A stretch of 64,000 nt of DNA from Hericium rajendrae (Eukaryota; Basidiomycota; Agaricomycetes; Russulales; Hericiaceae). Under the pieces are notes generated by a model. It saw nothing but the letters and a program-made list of their open reading frames with translations. It did not search any database and was not told the origin of the DNA. Positions within the stretch are counted from its first letter, which is position 1. Every line of letters starts with the position of its first letter. The translations under genes and the position numbers were made by a program. Location of the stretch: the NCBI GenBank assembly GCA_033439255.1, contig CM065881.1, positions 186,001 to 250,000 of the forward strand. The letters run 5' to 3'. Below are positions 11,692-23,700 of this stretch, in pieces.

Positions 11692-14133
11692 TTACTGAAG
11701 ATCAGCAGCGAGCTCAGGGATAGCAGGGTCCTCTCCTATCGTCGTCATGAACTTCTCGAAAGTCATCAACCCGCCTCATGACTCGTTCCATGCATCTTCT
11801 TCTACCTGACGAGATGTTGCTGCGCTCCTGGATATGGTTGCCCATTTCGATGACTGAGTATACTGGTTCCTTCCTCGGTTCAGTTCCGCGACCCGGACTT
11901 CGTTGACCAGCATGCACAGAGGCCAAATCCACTCCGATATAAGAGGTCGAGATGCAGGTCGAATCTCCTCGAGAAATAGATCGAGCTTGGTTTTCACATT
12001 TGAGAAGAGTTCATGCTTGGCGGTGTAGATATTTCTCCAACTGCCATCTGTCCATCCATATAGGAGGGGGTGGCACTTTCGTTCCGTCCCGTCCAGATCC
12101 ATGTGCATAGCACAGAAGATGAGGATGTAGATGAAGTATTCCAGGTCGTGCCGGTACAAGTGCTGGGGCGGGTCATCCATGAGAAGGTCAAGAGCCATGA
12201 ATGGCGCTGTCCCCGTTTGGTGACGCGCGGAAGGAGCGTCAGGTGTCTGGTCGGCTTTGCATTTCTTTCCTAGATCCCGGTCGTTCAAGAAATCCAAAGC
12301 CTTGTTGTCGTCATCGCGGCCAAAGAGAAGATTGTTGATGCTTAGGTCTCGATGTAGGATTTTCGCTTTATGAATACGATTCTGTGGCCTGGCCGACACG
12401 AGTCGTCAGGGGGAATCGAAACACGACGAAATTGTCAGTACTTACAGCGTATGACTTGCAAGAATATCGCTTTGAACTCCTCCAGAGAGCGCGCTTTCGC
12501 CAGCCCCTCCGCACGTTGTGCTATCAATATTCTTAGCACGTGTTCCTCCGGTGCATCATCCAAGCAGTTCGTCAGAGTACGTGGCAGGTCCAAAGCATCC
12601 CTGTCGAGTGTCATCGAACAGAACAGTTCCGGAATATGCCTGGACCATGTCGGGCCAATCATCGAACGGATTTCGCGGATGAGCGCGTCCGCTGCGACGC
12701 GGCACCTCACCAGCCAGCTCAGCCTCGCAACGAGATCGCCCTTCGGCAAATCCAAAGCTCCCGTGTCCTTGGCCGCAACGGAATAGACAACAGCACCGCG
12801 CCCGACGATGCTGTATTGAATATGAATCGTCGTGCCTCCTAAACCCTGGAAAGAAACATCGTGATCCACCCGGACAGCCGAACCGTCGATAGTATGCTCG
12901 GCGGAAAGATGAAGGACGTTATCCTTGATGGTGGAGGGATTGACGATCTCGGTCGGTGGTCGGAGTAGGGGCTCAAATCCGAGATGGTCCCGGTCCCAGA
13001 CAGACATGGCGACAGCGACGAGCACGAAGAGTTTGGAATCCGCCTTGTCGAGGATGCTGAATTCCTTCGACTTGACAACTTCAATGCGATCGTAGTACCA
13101 CAGCGAGACCTTGTCCCCACGAACGAACAAACCTGTAATATAGCGTCGATTGCCAACCGACAGAAAGACCTCGTTCATATAGCCTACGAGCTGAGCCCGG
13201 TCATTTGTCGCCCGCGTAAGCTTGACCTCGGCTGACAAGTGGAGTACCTCGGAGCTAGGTGGGATGATAATCTCGTCTTCGCTTTGAACGGTCGCCAACG
13301 GCTGAGGGCTGCGTTCCGACTTCTGACGCTTGGTCGGCGGTCCATTGGCGGTCACTTCGCGCCTCCTCTTCGCGCCTGTTGTCGAAAGCATATCCAGGAG
13401 CTGGCGTTCTGGAGCTGACATTGTAAGTCCAGACTTTGCCTTGTTCTTCGTTTCGGCGATGAGCCACTTTTGAAACTCGCCAACGATCGGCACGCCGTTC
13501 CAGGTAAGGACACCAGCTACGGCGGAAGTCTCTTGGTCATGCAGTCCCGCCATGGGTTCCCCGATCACGTCTGGTTTGCGGCCATTCTCCCTATTCCACC
13601 ACCCAGTGTATCCCTTGATAGATTCCGTGTCGAGCTTGGGGTCAATACGGACAGTGCCCCTGCGGATGGGCCCAACAGTCTCGCACCATTGTTTGAAAGT
13701 GTCATCGAGCATGTCGCAAAACGGCTCATAGTATGCTTTCTCGTCGGAAACCTTGTACTTGTCGTGCAGCTCAGTGGGAAGTCGGTACGTCCAGGTATTC
13801 AAATCGAGATCGGCATCGTCGAAACCCCAAACGCTCTTGACGAACTCCTCTACGTCGATAAGGCCTTGCATGTTATTGATATCTTCTTTGAGCTGGAGGT
13901 TGACAACATCTTTGACAGAAATGCAGTCATTGATTGTACTTGGACCGGACTTGACGGGCATGGGGCCTACGCTACAGTCAGCATGATGAAATAGGAATAT
14001 CGTGAACGCGGTGCTCACCGAGCGTATCAGGCAATGGATCGTGCACAAGGCATTCTTGACAAGGTAGAATGCGCTTCGCCGTCAGGGGTATGTTGCGGGG
14101 CGTGACTGGTGTGCTCGTACTTCGGGGAGGCAT
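11692..14133 (-). pseudogene. FunK1-type protein kinase B, frameshift and nonsense in the kinase exon
   Basis: Exons by homology: 14133-14019, 13966-12446, then a third exon beginning near 12392. Exons 1-2 are open and carry the N-terminal FunK1 domain, the Lys/Arg-rich linker, GNRRYITGLF, YYDRI, the GRGAVV loop and the KLSW-type strand (here RLSW). In exon 3 one base is missing just before the catalytic loop compared with paralogues E and C, so the frame of HRDLSINN is lost. Further on the DWD motif reads NDRD, and near the end CGA has become TGA (about 11777), ahead of the ancestral TAA at 11692-11694. Three independent defects in the catalytic half argue for a dead kinase, although the 5' half could still be expressed. 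Promoter conserved with C and J. Confidence 0.8.
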
Positions 14134-14920
14134 GACGCAAATGGGTCAAAGTGCAGAGGGGAAAGAGGGATGGGTCTTACCTTCAACCAAGCGCGGCCGG
14201 TCTTATATACCTTGAGAGATGTAGACTTGGGCGGATAGACATGAACGAAGACAATGGACTTGGAGACCATGCTGAGGTAGACGCATGACGCTGAGGTTAA
14301 AATCAAGTTGAAACTTTGAAATTGCCACAAGAAACAAAGGCGCTTCGTGGAGTCGTATCGATCATGTGACCGCGTCGACAGTCCTCCAAATGCGATTTTC
14401 GCTTTGCAATGCTCCTCTGATTTTCGGTACAATCAGTAACTGAGTAAGGGCTCTACATCTTTTTATCTCAGTATGCACGGTACTGACATCGAGAAGCACT
14501 TCTGTAGATCTGTGCACGCCAGGCGGTACGTACTTCATCGATATCTTCCTATCGCGTCAGTGACAGCGGGCTCGCAGCGCTGTCGTGTTGAATTGCGACT
14601 GCAGCGTGGTGTTGCCGCCAGTAAAGTGAAGTTTATTGTTGTAGAGTCATGAATCACGACAAACAAAAGCTTGTAAGTGAGAGATCTGCGGGTGCTCCGG
14701 CGAGATCAGTGCTGTAGCCACGCGACAGCTATTGTTTCGCAGAAACATTTTCTCCGCCTTGTCATTCAGCCCCGATGTTCATTGTTCAAAGCCATGCGGT
14801 TCTAACTATTTGAATCTTGCGTGGTCATCACGATTTGCGGAAGTTCGTGTATGAGTATTTGACTTTCCGAGTTCTGATCCTCGCCCCTCGCCCGTCACGT
14901 TCCTCATGCTCATCTCGGCC
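14134..14920. promoter_or_regulatory. shared upstream region of FunK1-B (-) and D1 (+)
   Basis: About 790 bp between divergent starts. The left third is the conserved FunK1 promoter block. Around 14724-14741 lies GCTATTGTTTCGCAG, recurring upstream of D2 (24930-24945, with one change), M (43.41 kb) and gene C (19676-19690). About 1.58 kb from here into exon 2 of B (about 13.1-14.68 kb) is missing from arm 2. Confidence 0.5.
14182..14380 (-). promoter_or_regulatory. conserved FunK1 promoter block (B)
   Basis: About 200 bp nearly collinear with 19190-19386 (gene C) and 43721-43937 (gene J). In transcription order: GCGGTCACATGA, then CGAAGCGCCTTTGTT, CAATTTCAA, CAACTTGATTT, CCTCAGCNTCATG, and a TATA element (14204-14209) about 70 bp before the ATG. 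Conservation of non-coding sequence across three genes, in the same order and spacing, supports a shared control region. Confidence 0.65.
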
Positions 14921-15848
14921 ATGGCCATCCATACTACTGAACACGTCCCGAAGCGGAAACGAGATTCGACTGTCGACAATGAAGTAATCTCGTGCATCAT
15001 AGTAAAGCGGGAACATCACGGTAGTATGATAAGTTTTCATCGAACGGTGGACTTTTTGCTGACTGCTTTGCAGGGATGATACGATGGAGAGCCTATCGCG
15101 AGCTCCCATGTATTGCAGTCACAACAGAATTCAGCAATCTCGACCTCACTATCCTCAGCGACAATGTCCAAGGCGTCCCGGACAGCGCTCTCAAGAAGTC
15201 CCAGCGCAATTTAGTCAAACCAATCCAATTACAATACTTGCAGAACGTCGTATCCCTTGACGATTTCAAAAGTGTCTCCATCTCATCCACTGTGAGTTGT
15301 TCTCCACTCGTGACCCGACTCCCACCTAATCAAAACGTCGCTCAAAGACCACAGGATCGCCCACAACGAGATAGGAAGCCTGCGCCAGGATCTACACGTG
15401 ACAATCTCTTCTTCATGCGCGAAGACGGCGGTGCACCGTCGGGCCTTCTGCATGATTGGGACCTAGCGAAGGTATATCCAACAATGAGGCGCCCCAGCGG
15501 CATGGACGTTACTGCACAGGGACCGCGCCATTCATGGCACTCAATTTGTCCCAAACTAATCGACCTTGGCACAAGCACTGGCACGATCTGGAGTCGTTCA
15601 TTTGCATCCTCCTCTGGTATGCCGCCCACCTGAACCTGGACGGGACGGTGGAGCCGCAACATCCACTCCTACGTGAGTGGGCGGAAGGCACTTGGGACAA
15701 GATTCGCAATACCAAGAAGATGCTCGTTTCGACGCCGAAAGAAACCTTCGGTCGTCTCTTCGATGAGGTTCGACCTGCGTTTTCCCCCTTTATGGAGTGC
15801 ATCGAGAAGCCTCCTAGTATTCGACCGTCGAACAATAGCACTACATAG
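14921..15848 (+). pseudogene. short FunK1-like gene D1, several frameshifts
   Basis: Same plan as the short genes I and L. Exon 1 (14921-15020, exactly 100 bp as in those genes) encodes a basic N-terminus; exon 2 starts at 15074 and holds QRNLVKPIQLQYLQ; a third exon holds the C-lobe. One base is missing near the end of exon 2. The catalytic loop reads like RQD in place of HRD, and the frame shifts between it, the LLHDWDLAK segment, and GTAPFMALNLS/HDLESFICILL. Its C-terminus ends RPSNNSTT in place of the usual EDPxIxEL tail, as in D2. It is divergent from FunK1-B with about 790 bp between starts. Confidence 0.7.
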
Positions 15849-16692
15849 GTAGTTAAGTACATTGCTGCATTCTCATGTTCAAATTTGACAATGAAGTGAC
15901 GATATGTATTCAGCTTGCGCCAGATGGCAGTGGCGTCCTCTCCCATCGGCGTCATAAACATCCTGGAAATAATTAATTCACCTTGTTTCTCCTCCGTCAG
16001 ACGTGACTGGGACGGCGACACAGCCCTAAACGCTAAAGGTCAGTCTTCAGGATTGTTATGCTCGGTCTGCGCCCGATTGAGCCGGACACAACGCCCGCAA
16101 CCCACGCCCGCACAAGCGGCCGACATGGAGGCCGCACCTTCTAAGCGCTCACCCACCTGCTTGAAAAGCAGATACCGCCCGCCGACTCAAGCGCGGAGGT
16201 AGTGCGCGGATAGTATTGTCGAGATCTAGGTGCATCGCACACCAGGCGAGTACGTAGGTGAATGCCGTGGCGAGGCATGGGCGACAAGCTCGAGCGCCGT
16301 GAAGCAGGCTGGACCCGCGCGGCGGGGAACGCGGTGCTTGCGTTCATGTCAAGCAGGAGAACTCCTGGTGCGTGGAGATAGTGGCCATTCTCGGAGAGCG
16401 GGGTGGCGTGTGCGCCGTCATCGCGGATGCCCTTCCGCGCTTGTAAAGCAATAGTGGTCGGTGGAGGACAAGGATGACGACCTAGTGGATACTGCCCCGC
16501 CGCTCCCTGTGCGCCGTAGTACGATATAGATTAAGGGCAATATGAGTGAATCATGTTGCCAGCATTGTATGAACAATGATAACATTCGAATAGATCCATA
16601 TATAACTATAATGCTATTGTATGGTACACGTCCTTATGCGAACGGAGCGTGAGGCCAGTCGAGGGTATAGTAGGAGGTGATGAAGCAAATTA
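15849..16692. other. intergenic, junction of arm 1 and spacer
   Basis: About 840 bp between the D1 stop and the FunK1-C stop (convergent genes). The inverted repeat ends near 15890. A stretch around 16.2-16.5 kb is GC-rich, but its frames match no family. No gene supported. Confidence 0.4.
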
Positions 16693-19134
16693 CTAGGGGT
16701 TGGCAGCGAGCTCGGGTATTTCGGGGTCCTCTCCTATCGTCGTCATGAAGTTCTCGAAAGTCATCAGCCCTCCTCGCGTCTCGTTCCATGCATCCTCTTT
16801 GGCCTGCTGGGCTGCGGTCTTGGCCTTTCGCTTCCATATCTTGCCATAAATATTGTCGTCGCGACTTGACTGTTGTTGTTGGATATTCTTGAGTAGCTCG
16901 CACAAAGACACGATCCACTCTGTCAGGATAGGTTGGAATGCAGGCTGAATGTTTCTGAAGATAGGGTCCAGCGTTTTGAAATTCGAAAAGAGGTTGTACT
17001 TGGCCTGATATATATCGTTCCATGTGCCTTCCGTCCATGAATCCAGAAGAGGATGACGTGACTGCTCCGTCCCATCCAGTCTCAAGTGCATAGCACACCA
17101 GACGAGAATATAGATGAAGGATTCCAGATCGTGTCGGTACAAATGCTGGGGCGGGTCGTCTTTGAGAAGTTCAAGCGCCATGAATGGCGCTGTCCCCGTT
17201 CGGTGGCGTGCGGAAGGAGTGTCAGGCGTGGAATCGGTCTTGCAAGTCTTTCCTAAGTCCCAGTCGTTCAAGAGACCCAAAGGCTTGTTGTCGACGTCGC
17301 GGGTGAAAAGAAGATTGTTGACACTTAGATCACGATGCAAGATGTTCGCTTTCACGAATACGACTCTGTGGCCTGTCCAACAGTGGTCAATCAGTGCATT
17401 GAAACGAAGCGAACAGATTAGCACTTACAACGCACGACATGCAGAAAGATCACTTTGAACTCCTCCAGAGACCGCGCTTTCGCCAGCGCCTCCGCACGTT
17501 GAGCTATCAATATCCGTAGCACGCGTTCCTCAGATGCGTCATCCAAAGAAGGCATCAGAGTACGCGGCAGCCCCAAAGCATCCCCGTCGAGCGTCATCGA
17601 ACATAGCAGTTCGGGGATGTGCTTGGACCACTTCGGGCCAATCTTCGAACGGATGTCGCGGATGAGGAAGTCCTCTGCGGCGCGTGTCTTCACCGGCCAG
17701 CTCAGCTTCGCAACGAGTTCGCCCTTCGGCAATTCCAGCCCTCCGGTGTCCTTGGCCGCAACGGAATAGACCACAGTACCACGTCCGATGACGCCGTATT
17801 GGATGTAGAGAGCCTTCTTTCCTAAAATTTGGAAAGAAACATCGTGCTGCACCTGGACACCCGAGCCGTCGACGATGTGGTTGGCGGGAAGAAGAAGGAT
17901 GTTATCCTCCACGGTGGAAGGACTGACGACGTTGGTCGGTGGGTGGAGAAGCGGCTCGAAGCCGAGATGGTCGCGGTCGCAGACGGACATGGCAACAGCC
18001 ATGAGCACGACGAGCTTGGAGTCCGCCGGGTCGAGGATGCTGAACTCCTTCGTCCTGACGACTCCAATGCGATCGTAGTACCAAAGCGACACCTTATCGC
18101 CGCGAACGAACAGACCTGTAACGTAACGCCGGTTGCCAACCGCCGCGAAGATCTCGTTGGCGTAGCCTGCGAGCTGGATCTGGTCCCTTGTAATGGGTGT
18201 AAGTTCGGTCTCGGCTTCCAGGTGGAATATCTCTGAGCCAGGCGGGGTGGTAATCTCGTCCTCATCCGAGTCCTGAATGGTCGCCAGTGGCTGAGAATTG
18301 TGTTCCGACTTCTGTCGCTTGACCGGTCCATCGGCGCTCATCTCGCGCCTCCTCTTCACGCCTGCAGACGAAAGCATATCTAGAGGATGGAGTTCCGGAG
18401 CGGACATGGGAGGTGCTGGCTTGGGCGGCGGGAGCTGCGCGATGAGCCACTTCTTGAACTCGCCGACGATCGGCATCCCGTTCCAGGTAACGACACCGGC
18501 AACCGTGGATATCTCTTTCTCCGCCAGTCCCGCTAACGCCTCTCCAAACACGTCTGGGTTGCGCTGATTCTTCTCCTTGAACCATCCAGTGTAACCCCGG
18601 AAGCGCTTCTTGTGGGGGTTGGGGACGAGTTGGACCGTGCGCTTTCGGATGGGCCCGGGAAGCTTGCGCCACTGATCGAAAGCATCGTCGAGCATGTCGC
18701 AGAACGGCTTATAGCGATCAACCTCTTTAGGAACCCTGAACTCAGCTTGCAGCTTGGCGGAAGGCTCGAACATCCATTCGTCCCAGCGAAGATCGGCCTG
18801 GTCGAAGCCCCAAACGGCCTTGACGAACTCCTCTACGCCGAGGAGGCCTTGCATACTGCGATCGATGTCGTCTTTGAGCTGAGGGTAGACGATGTTCTTG
18901 ACGAAAACGCAAGCGTCGGTCGTACTGAGGCCGGACTTGATGGGCGTGGGGCCTACGGTACGGTCAGCATTTTGAGATATGAATATGCTGAACGCGATGC
19001 TCACCGAAAGTGGTAGGCTGGGGGTCTGCCACGACGGGTCCCTTACGAGGCAGGACTGGCTTAGTGGAGGGTTTCTTGCGGGGCGTAACCACAGGCCCAG
19101 ATGGTGTGTTGATGGTAAACTTTCTAGGTGGCAT
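16693..19134 (-). CDS. FunK1-type protein kinase C, long form, intact
   Basis: Exons 19134-19005, 18952-17429 and 17372-16693, all phase-consistent, about 777 residues. Exon 1 is a short basic leader (MPPRKFTINTPSGPVV). Exon 2 carries the FunK1 N-terminal domain (VEEFVKAVWGF), a KRRRE/KRQK nuclear-type basic linker, GNRRYVTGLFVRGDKVSLWY, the glycine-rich GVIGRGTVVYSV and the lysine strand KLSWPVK. Exon 3 carries the catalytic loop ILHRDLSVNNLLF (HRD at about 564-566), LNDWDLGK in place of DFG, ARHRTGTAPFMALELL, the LYRHDLESFIYIL helix, and the ending TFENFMTTIGEDPEIPEL. FunK1 is an expanded agaricomycete kinase family of unknown substrates. Every catalytic position is present, so this is one of the likely active kinases of the array. 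It sits alone in the spacer between the two inverted arms. Confidence 0.9.
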
Positions 19135-19189
19135 GATGCAAATGGATCACTGAGGTGCAGAGTAGGGGGAAAGTGATTGCCTTACCCAA

Positions 19190-19386
19190 GCGCGGGCGGC
19201 CTTATATACCTTGAGAGATGTGGACTTGCTCGGTTATTGATGACGACAAATATGAACGAAGACAATGGAATTGCTGACCATGAGGTAGCCGCATGAGGCT
19301 GAGGTTGAAATCAAGTTGAAATTGCGACAAGAACAAAGACGCTTTGTGGAGCCCACGCCTCGGGCAGCGTCATGTGACCGCGTCCT
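19190..19386 (-). promoter_or_regulatory. conserved FunK1 promoter block (C)
   Basis: Same ordered elements as upstream of B and J: GGTCACATGA, CAAAGCGTCTTTGTT, CAATTTCAACTTGATTTCAA, CCTCAGCCTCATG and TATATA (19203-19208), about 70 bp before the ATG at 19134. Confidence 0.65.
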
Positions 19387-20993
19387 TAGTCCATCCCCGA
19401 CTCCGCTTTGCCCTCTCGCCTGACTTGCGTCTATAGCTTCAAGTGGTACGTAAGAGCCTTATTCACGCCTCTGGAGTCCAGTATCAAGCATCGGCGAGGC
19501 TACCTAGCTAACAATGTTTGTCGCTGCTCTTGCCTTGACGGCAACAAAACGGGGTCGCGTCGAGTCAAATTGGACCGCCGGTAGTACATTTGAGTCAAAA
19601 AGGATAGCTCGCAGAGAGCATGCCTTCGTATAGTTCCGCGAAATCAATGCTGCCACAGCTTGTAACTAAATGAGAGCTATTGTTTCGCAGTAATTGCGAG
19701 CGAAGCGAGCATATCTCGCCTAAGGACTGAGGCTCGCAAACAAACAAGGCCAAATTCTGCGCTGCGCTGCAGTGGCGCTGGGCAAAATTGAGCTCAAGTC
19801 GTGTTCGTCGCGCTAAATGCACGTCAATTTCAACAGACCTCAGCATGAAACTTCGCACAACTGAAGCCATGTATCCTTGGATCTACTGGCTCAAATTTTA
19901 TGTAGGGTTCATCACTAGAAATGCAAGATTTGAGGCAGGTAAACTCAAATTCCGCCCCTTGCGCGCGTATGCCACCGCCTGCCACGAGGCCATAAGCATA
20001 TGCATGCTATTGTTATTGTCTTTGTCTTTGTCAAACCGCGTTGCTGCACAAAATACATTAACTGACTGCACGTCTTGGTGTCTCGCACTCTACTGTAGAT
20101 GAATTTTCCAGACCTGTGGATACTAGCTCGAAGTGCGTAGCGAGCATCCATCGCGACTGCGAATCCATATTAGATTCCTTGCTTTGTCATTCGGGCATCC
20201 TAACGCTCGGTTCGTCATTCAGTAGCTCCCTGCTGCATCCCGGCCGCGACCCACGAGTCACAAGTCAACGCCCGTTCTTTAATTCATTCAAGATTTCAGT
20301 TCTTGATATCGTATGCTTGTATTTTACCGCTGCGCATGGCTATTCCAACTGAACGTGCCCTGCAATAATGGATTCATGGAGTTCTGACTGAGTAGTTTCC
20401 TATGGACAACGTGCTTGAATGTTCATCGCGAGGTCTTCTGAATAACGATCACAGCCGGACCTGCTCCGCGATTTTCCATCGGGCTGTCACCGGACGGTAA
20501 GTAGTCTTTGCTAATCATTCTGGTGCATATACTTAAGTTGCACGCGCTCACCATCGAGGGTCGGTATCTAGTGGACCAGTCTCGAAGACAGCGAGACTTC
20601 TTTGTCCTTATATCCGAAGTGCTGGAAGCTTGACATTTAAAGAGCTTCTGTAGAATCTAGCAAGTGTAGTCAATTGCGTGATGGAGCCAAAGCACTGATG
20701 ATGGCGACCAATTTGCTCCCGCCCGGCCAGTGGCCGGATATAGCTCTGCTACATCCAAAACGAGCTTTTCCGCACCGGCGAGAGAACATAGCGCACGGTT
20801 GCCAGACGGCACCAGCACCGCTGAATATGCCGGCCGACGAGCATCATAGTGTCGTGAGCCATTCGCATCAGACTTACATATAAGAAAAGGTATATCTGGA
20901 CTTCAATCCGTACAAAGCACAATTCGCTCGCGCGATCCGACCGACCCTAACTCCTACATCGAAGACACCGCCACATCACCCGCACCCACCGCC
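19387..20993. other. intergenic, about 1.6 kb, no gene seen
   Basis: Between the FunK1-C promoter and the 3' end of the HUA1-like gene. A copy of the short-gene upstream motif GCTATTGTTTCGCAG lies at 19676-19690, but no short FunK1 gene follows it. The region looks like a decayed divergent partner site. Frames up to about 100 codons lack any family likeness. Confidence 0.4.
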
Positions 20994-22457
20994 CTACGAG
21001 AACACGCGCCCGACACCCCCACACCGCTCGCACTGCACCTCCTCAAACAGGAAAAACGGCACCGTCCCCGACCCGCCGCAGTTCACGCACAGCCGCCCGC
21101 CAAGCCGCGGGTCGCCCGGGCGCAGCACGAGCGCGCCCGGCGGCGGCGCCTGGCCCCACCCGAGCAGGCGCGCGCGGTTCGTGCTGCCCATCGCGCCGCG
21201 CATGCCCATCTGCGGCCGGCTCTGCGGCTGCGAGACGACGCGCCTGTGTGCCGAGGGCACGGTGGAGGCGGACTGCGGCGGCGCGAAGGAGGGCAGCGGG
21301 CGCTGGAAGGACATCTGGCGGTTCGAGCGGCTCGCGGCGGCGGTCGTCGGGTATGCGCTCCACGGCGAGTAGGCGAGCGCGCCGCCGAAGGGGCGCGCGT
21401 ACTTTGACCAGCACCCGCGGCACGGGTGGCTCGGGTCATAGTTCTTGTACCCGGTGTTCTTGCCTGCGAGCACGCAAGGCGCGCACGGAGCGGGTCAGTA
21501 CCAGCGCAGGAACAGAGAGGGGCGCGTACATTTGTGGCATTCGAAGCCTGCGGGGTAGACGAGCAGCTGGCCGTCGTGTAGCAGCGGGTGCCCCGGCACA
21601 GGCTCGCGCGTGGGGCGCCCATCGTCGGGCGCCGCGCCGGCGCCCGCACGGCTCCCACTTGCGCTCGGCGCACTCGAGTTGGCGGAGCGCGGGCGGCGCG
21701 CGGGCGGCTCACCCGGCGGGGGCGCATAGCGCGGCTGAGGCACGGCGGATGGCGTGCCGTTCGGGTCGCCCGCACCCGCAGCGTAGAACTCGCGCGCGAA
21801 GTCAGAGAGTGGCGCGGGCGTCTCGCGTGCGGAGCTCGCGCGGCGTTGCGTGCTGCTGCTGCTGCCCGTGGGCACGGGACTCAGGGGCGGCGGCACACGA
21901 CGCGGGGGGCCGGGCGGCGGGGTGTAGTACGGCTGCGGCGCCGGAACCGGCGCGGGGGCAGGTGGGGGCTGGGCAGCGCGCTGGAAGGGGCGGCGCGGGC
22001 CGAAGTCGACGGAGGATTCACCTTCGTCGAAGTTGGGCGCAGGGGTGTAGGCGGGCGGGAGGTCCGTGGAGAGGAGGTCGGCATCGACGATGGGGGGAGG
22101 GGAAGGGCGAGCGGGGAGGACGGGAGGTGGTGGGCTGGGGCTTATCGGTGGGGGTGGTGAGATGGTGACCGTGGGGCGCGGTGGGACGGGGGGCGCGGGC
22201 TCGGCGGGCAGGCGGGGGCTTGTGGATGGAGGGTGCGCCGGAAGATCGGGGAGGTGCTCGGGAGAGGGCGAGCGGGAGTCGGGCGGCGTGGACGCAGGAC
22301 TGGATGGTGGATGGTGAGGTGGCGGAGGGCGTGGAGGCGGGCCGGGGGGCGGGGCGTAGTCGGGTATCGAGGCCAAGGGCAAAAATGGCGAGGTGGCCGA
22401 CGCGCCCGTAGAGGCGGGAGTGATGGCGGGAGTGCGGAATGGGTTTCGCGACGACAT
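20994..22457 (-). CDS. HUA1-like proline-rich zinc-ribbon protein
   Basis: Exons 22457-21530 and 21463-20994 with a 66 bp intron; about 465 residues. The first 300 residues are very rich in proline (poly-P runs, PPAY motifs such as LPPAYTP), suiting SH3/WW partners such as Rsp5-type ligases. The C-terminal part is cysteine-rich: FECHKC, KNTGYK, HPCRGCW, then CVNCGGSG and CERCGGVGRVF, a DnaJ-like CxxCxGxG pair. Yeast Hua1, a cytosolic protein linked to actin patches, has the same combination of PPxY and J-protein-like zinc motif; the assignment is by this layout only. GC content is much higher than in its neighbours. A degraded copy of exon 2 lies at 33.5-33.8 kb. Confidence 0.7.
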
Positions 22458-23664
22458 CCCTGTTGGTTCTAAGGACGAAGAGACGAGGGTTTGTCGTTGT
22501 CGATGTCGACGAGGAGGTCAAGACGCTGTGCAGTGTGCACGGCACAAGCACCACCACCGCAGTCATTGTCTTACGTAAACAGCCTTAACCCTAGCATGGG
22601 TCTGCACCAGCATGAGCCCTTCCTCCCGACCGCGACAAGCATCATTTCTGTCCAGTTTCAGTACTGTCTTGATTCTGGCCCCATGAATGGTAAGTCTTTA
22701 ATATCAGACGCTCTCTTCATGCTGCGTTTTGAGGTATACCGATCAACGTGTGTGCCAAAGCTCGCTGATGTTGCGTTCCTGCTACGGCTCTGTGCGTCAG
22801 TCGTTTTGCGTATTGGCTCTTCCTTTCGCGTTTAGCTGCTTCCCACCATAGTCATCCAAATCGAACAAGCCAGCTGCTCAAGCAGAGACTAGTACATGCC
22901 GAATAAGATGCCCCCATGTGCTGCCAGGTGCGTGTGTTTAATATCTTCCCGGCACTTGTGCGGTATCATTGACGGCCCCACAAGTCAAGACGCGCATGAA
23001 ATCCAACCTTGGATTCGCCTGGAAAGGCGATTTCGATCAGCCTTGATGCCCCGCACCTGCCCTGTGTACCTGCGATGAGAAGTGCACCGCAGCATGTCAC
23101 ATTAATTCTGCCGTGATACCTGTCGCATGCATGTCTTGTCGCTGTATTACTGCAGCTCGTCTGCTCTGAGTCCTCCCCGGCCGTCATCCTTATCCTCCGC
23201 TGGCCATAATTTTCTGCAGACCCCAGAACAGCATACCTGAAGACGGCGCATTCGCCGCCGCGATCTGAACACGAATACTGTCTTGACCCGCCGCGGGCCC
23301 TCCTCGACTGGGACACGGGCACCACGTCCCCGGCCGCGTGGCTCCATCCCCGCTCGACCTGCTTGCCCATGCCCGCCGCAGCACCCCTGTGTCTTCGTCT
23401 GGTATGCGATGTACTTGGCCTCGACGGCACCGCCAGCGCGCCATTTTCCTGCTCGGATGGGCGGGTCGACCCTGCTCACGGATCCACGACAAGTTGTTGC
23501 TCTTTGAGCAGGTGGGTGGGCAGCTCGGAGGTGCGGTCTGCAATTTGGCCACTTGTGCGGGCGTGCGTGCTGCCATTATGTCGGTGGCTTAATTGGGCAC
23601 AGACTAAGCATGCCAATCGTGGAGACGGCTGTTTTTTGGAGTCGAGTTCCGGCCCTGGTGGGCG
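22458..23664. other. intergenic between HUA1-like gene and D2
   Basis: About 1.2 kb. The part near 22.74-22.83 kb (GTGCGTCAGTCGTTTTGCG) resembles 32.80-32.85 kb, so the HUA1-like upstream region was also copied to the far side of arm 2. No gene supported; several overlapping frames on both strands at 23.2-23.6 kb have no recognisable domain. Confidence 0.4.
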
Positions 23665-23700
23665 CGTAACTTGGGCATGAGAATGCAACAAGGTATGTAC

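Larger units (their letters stand above)
7421..15890 (+). repeat. arm 1 of a large inverted segmental duplication
   Basis: The gene order Zn2Cys6 gene (-), FunK1-B (-), short FunK1 D1 (+) with its intergenic sequence recurs, reversed, at 23665-32629 as D2 (-), FunK1-E (+), Zn2Cys6 copy (+). Similarity covers exons, introns and spacers, so this is a DNA-level duplication and not retroposition. The outer end lies in the TGS1 upstream region near 7421. The inner end lies about 40 bp past the D1 stop. End points are read by eye and are good to tens of bases. Confidence 0.85.

Noticed and set aside
21248-22168. 306-codon plus-strand frame, very Arg/Gly/Ala-rich
   Set aside because: Antisense to the GC-rich, proline-coding exon of the HUA1-like gene; such frames arise from codon bias there.
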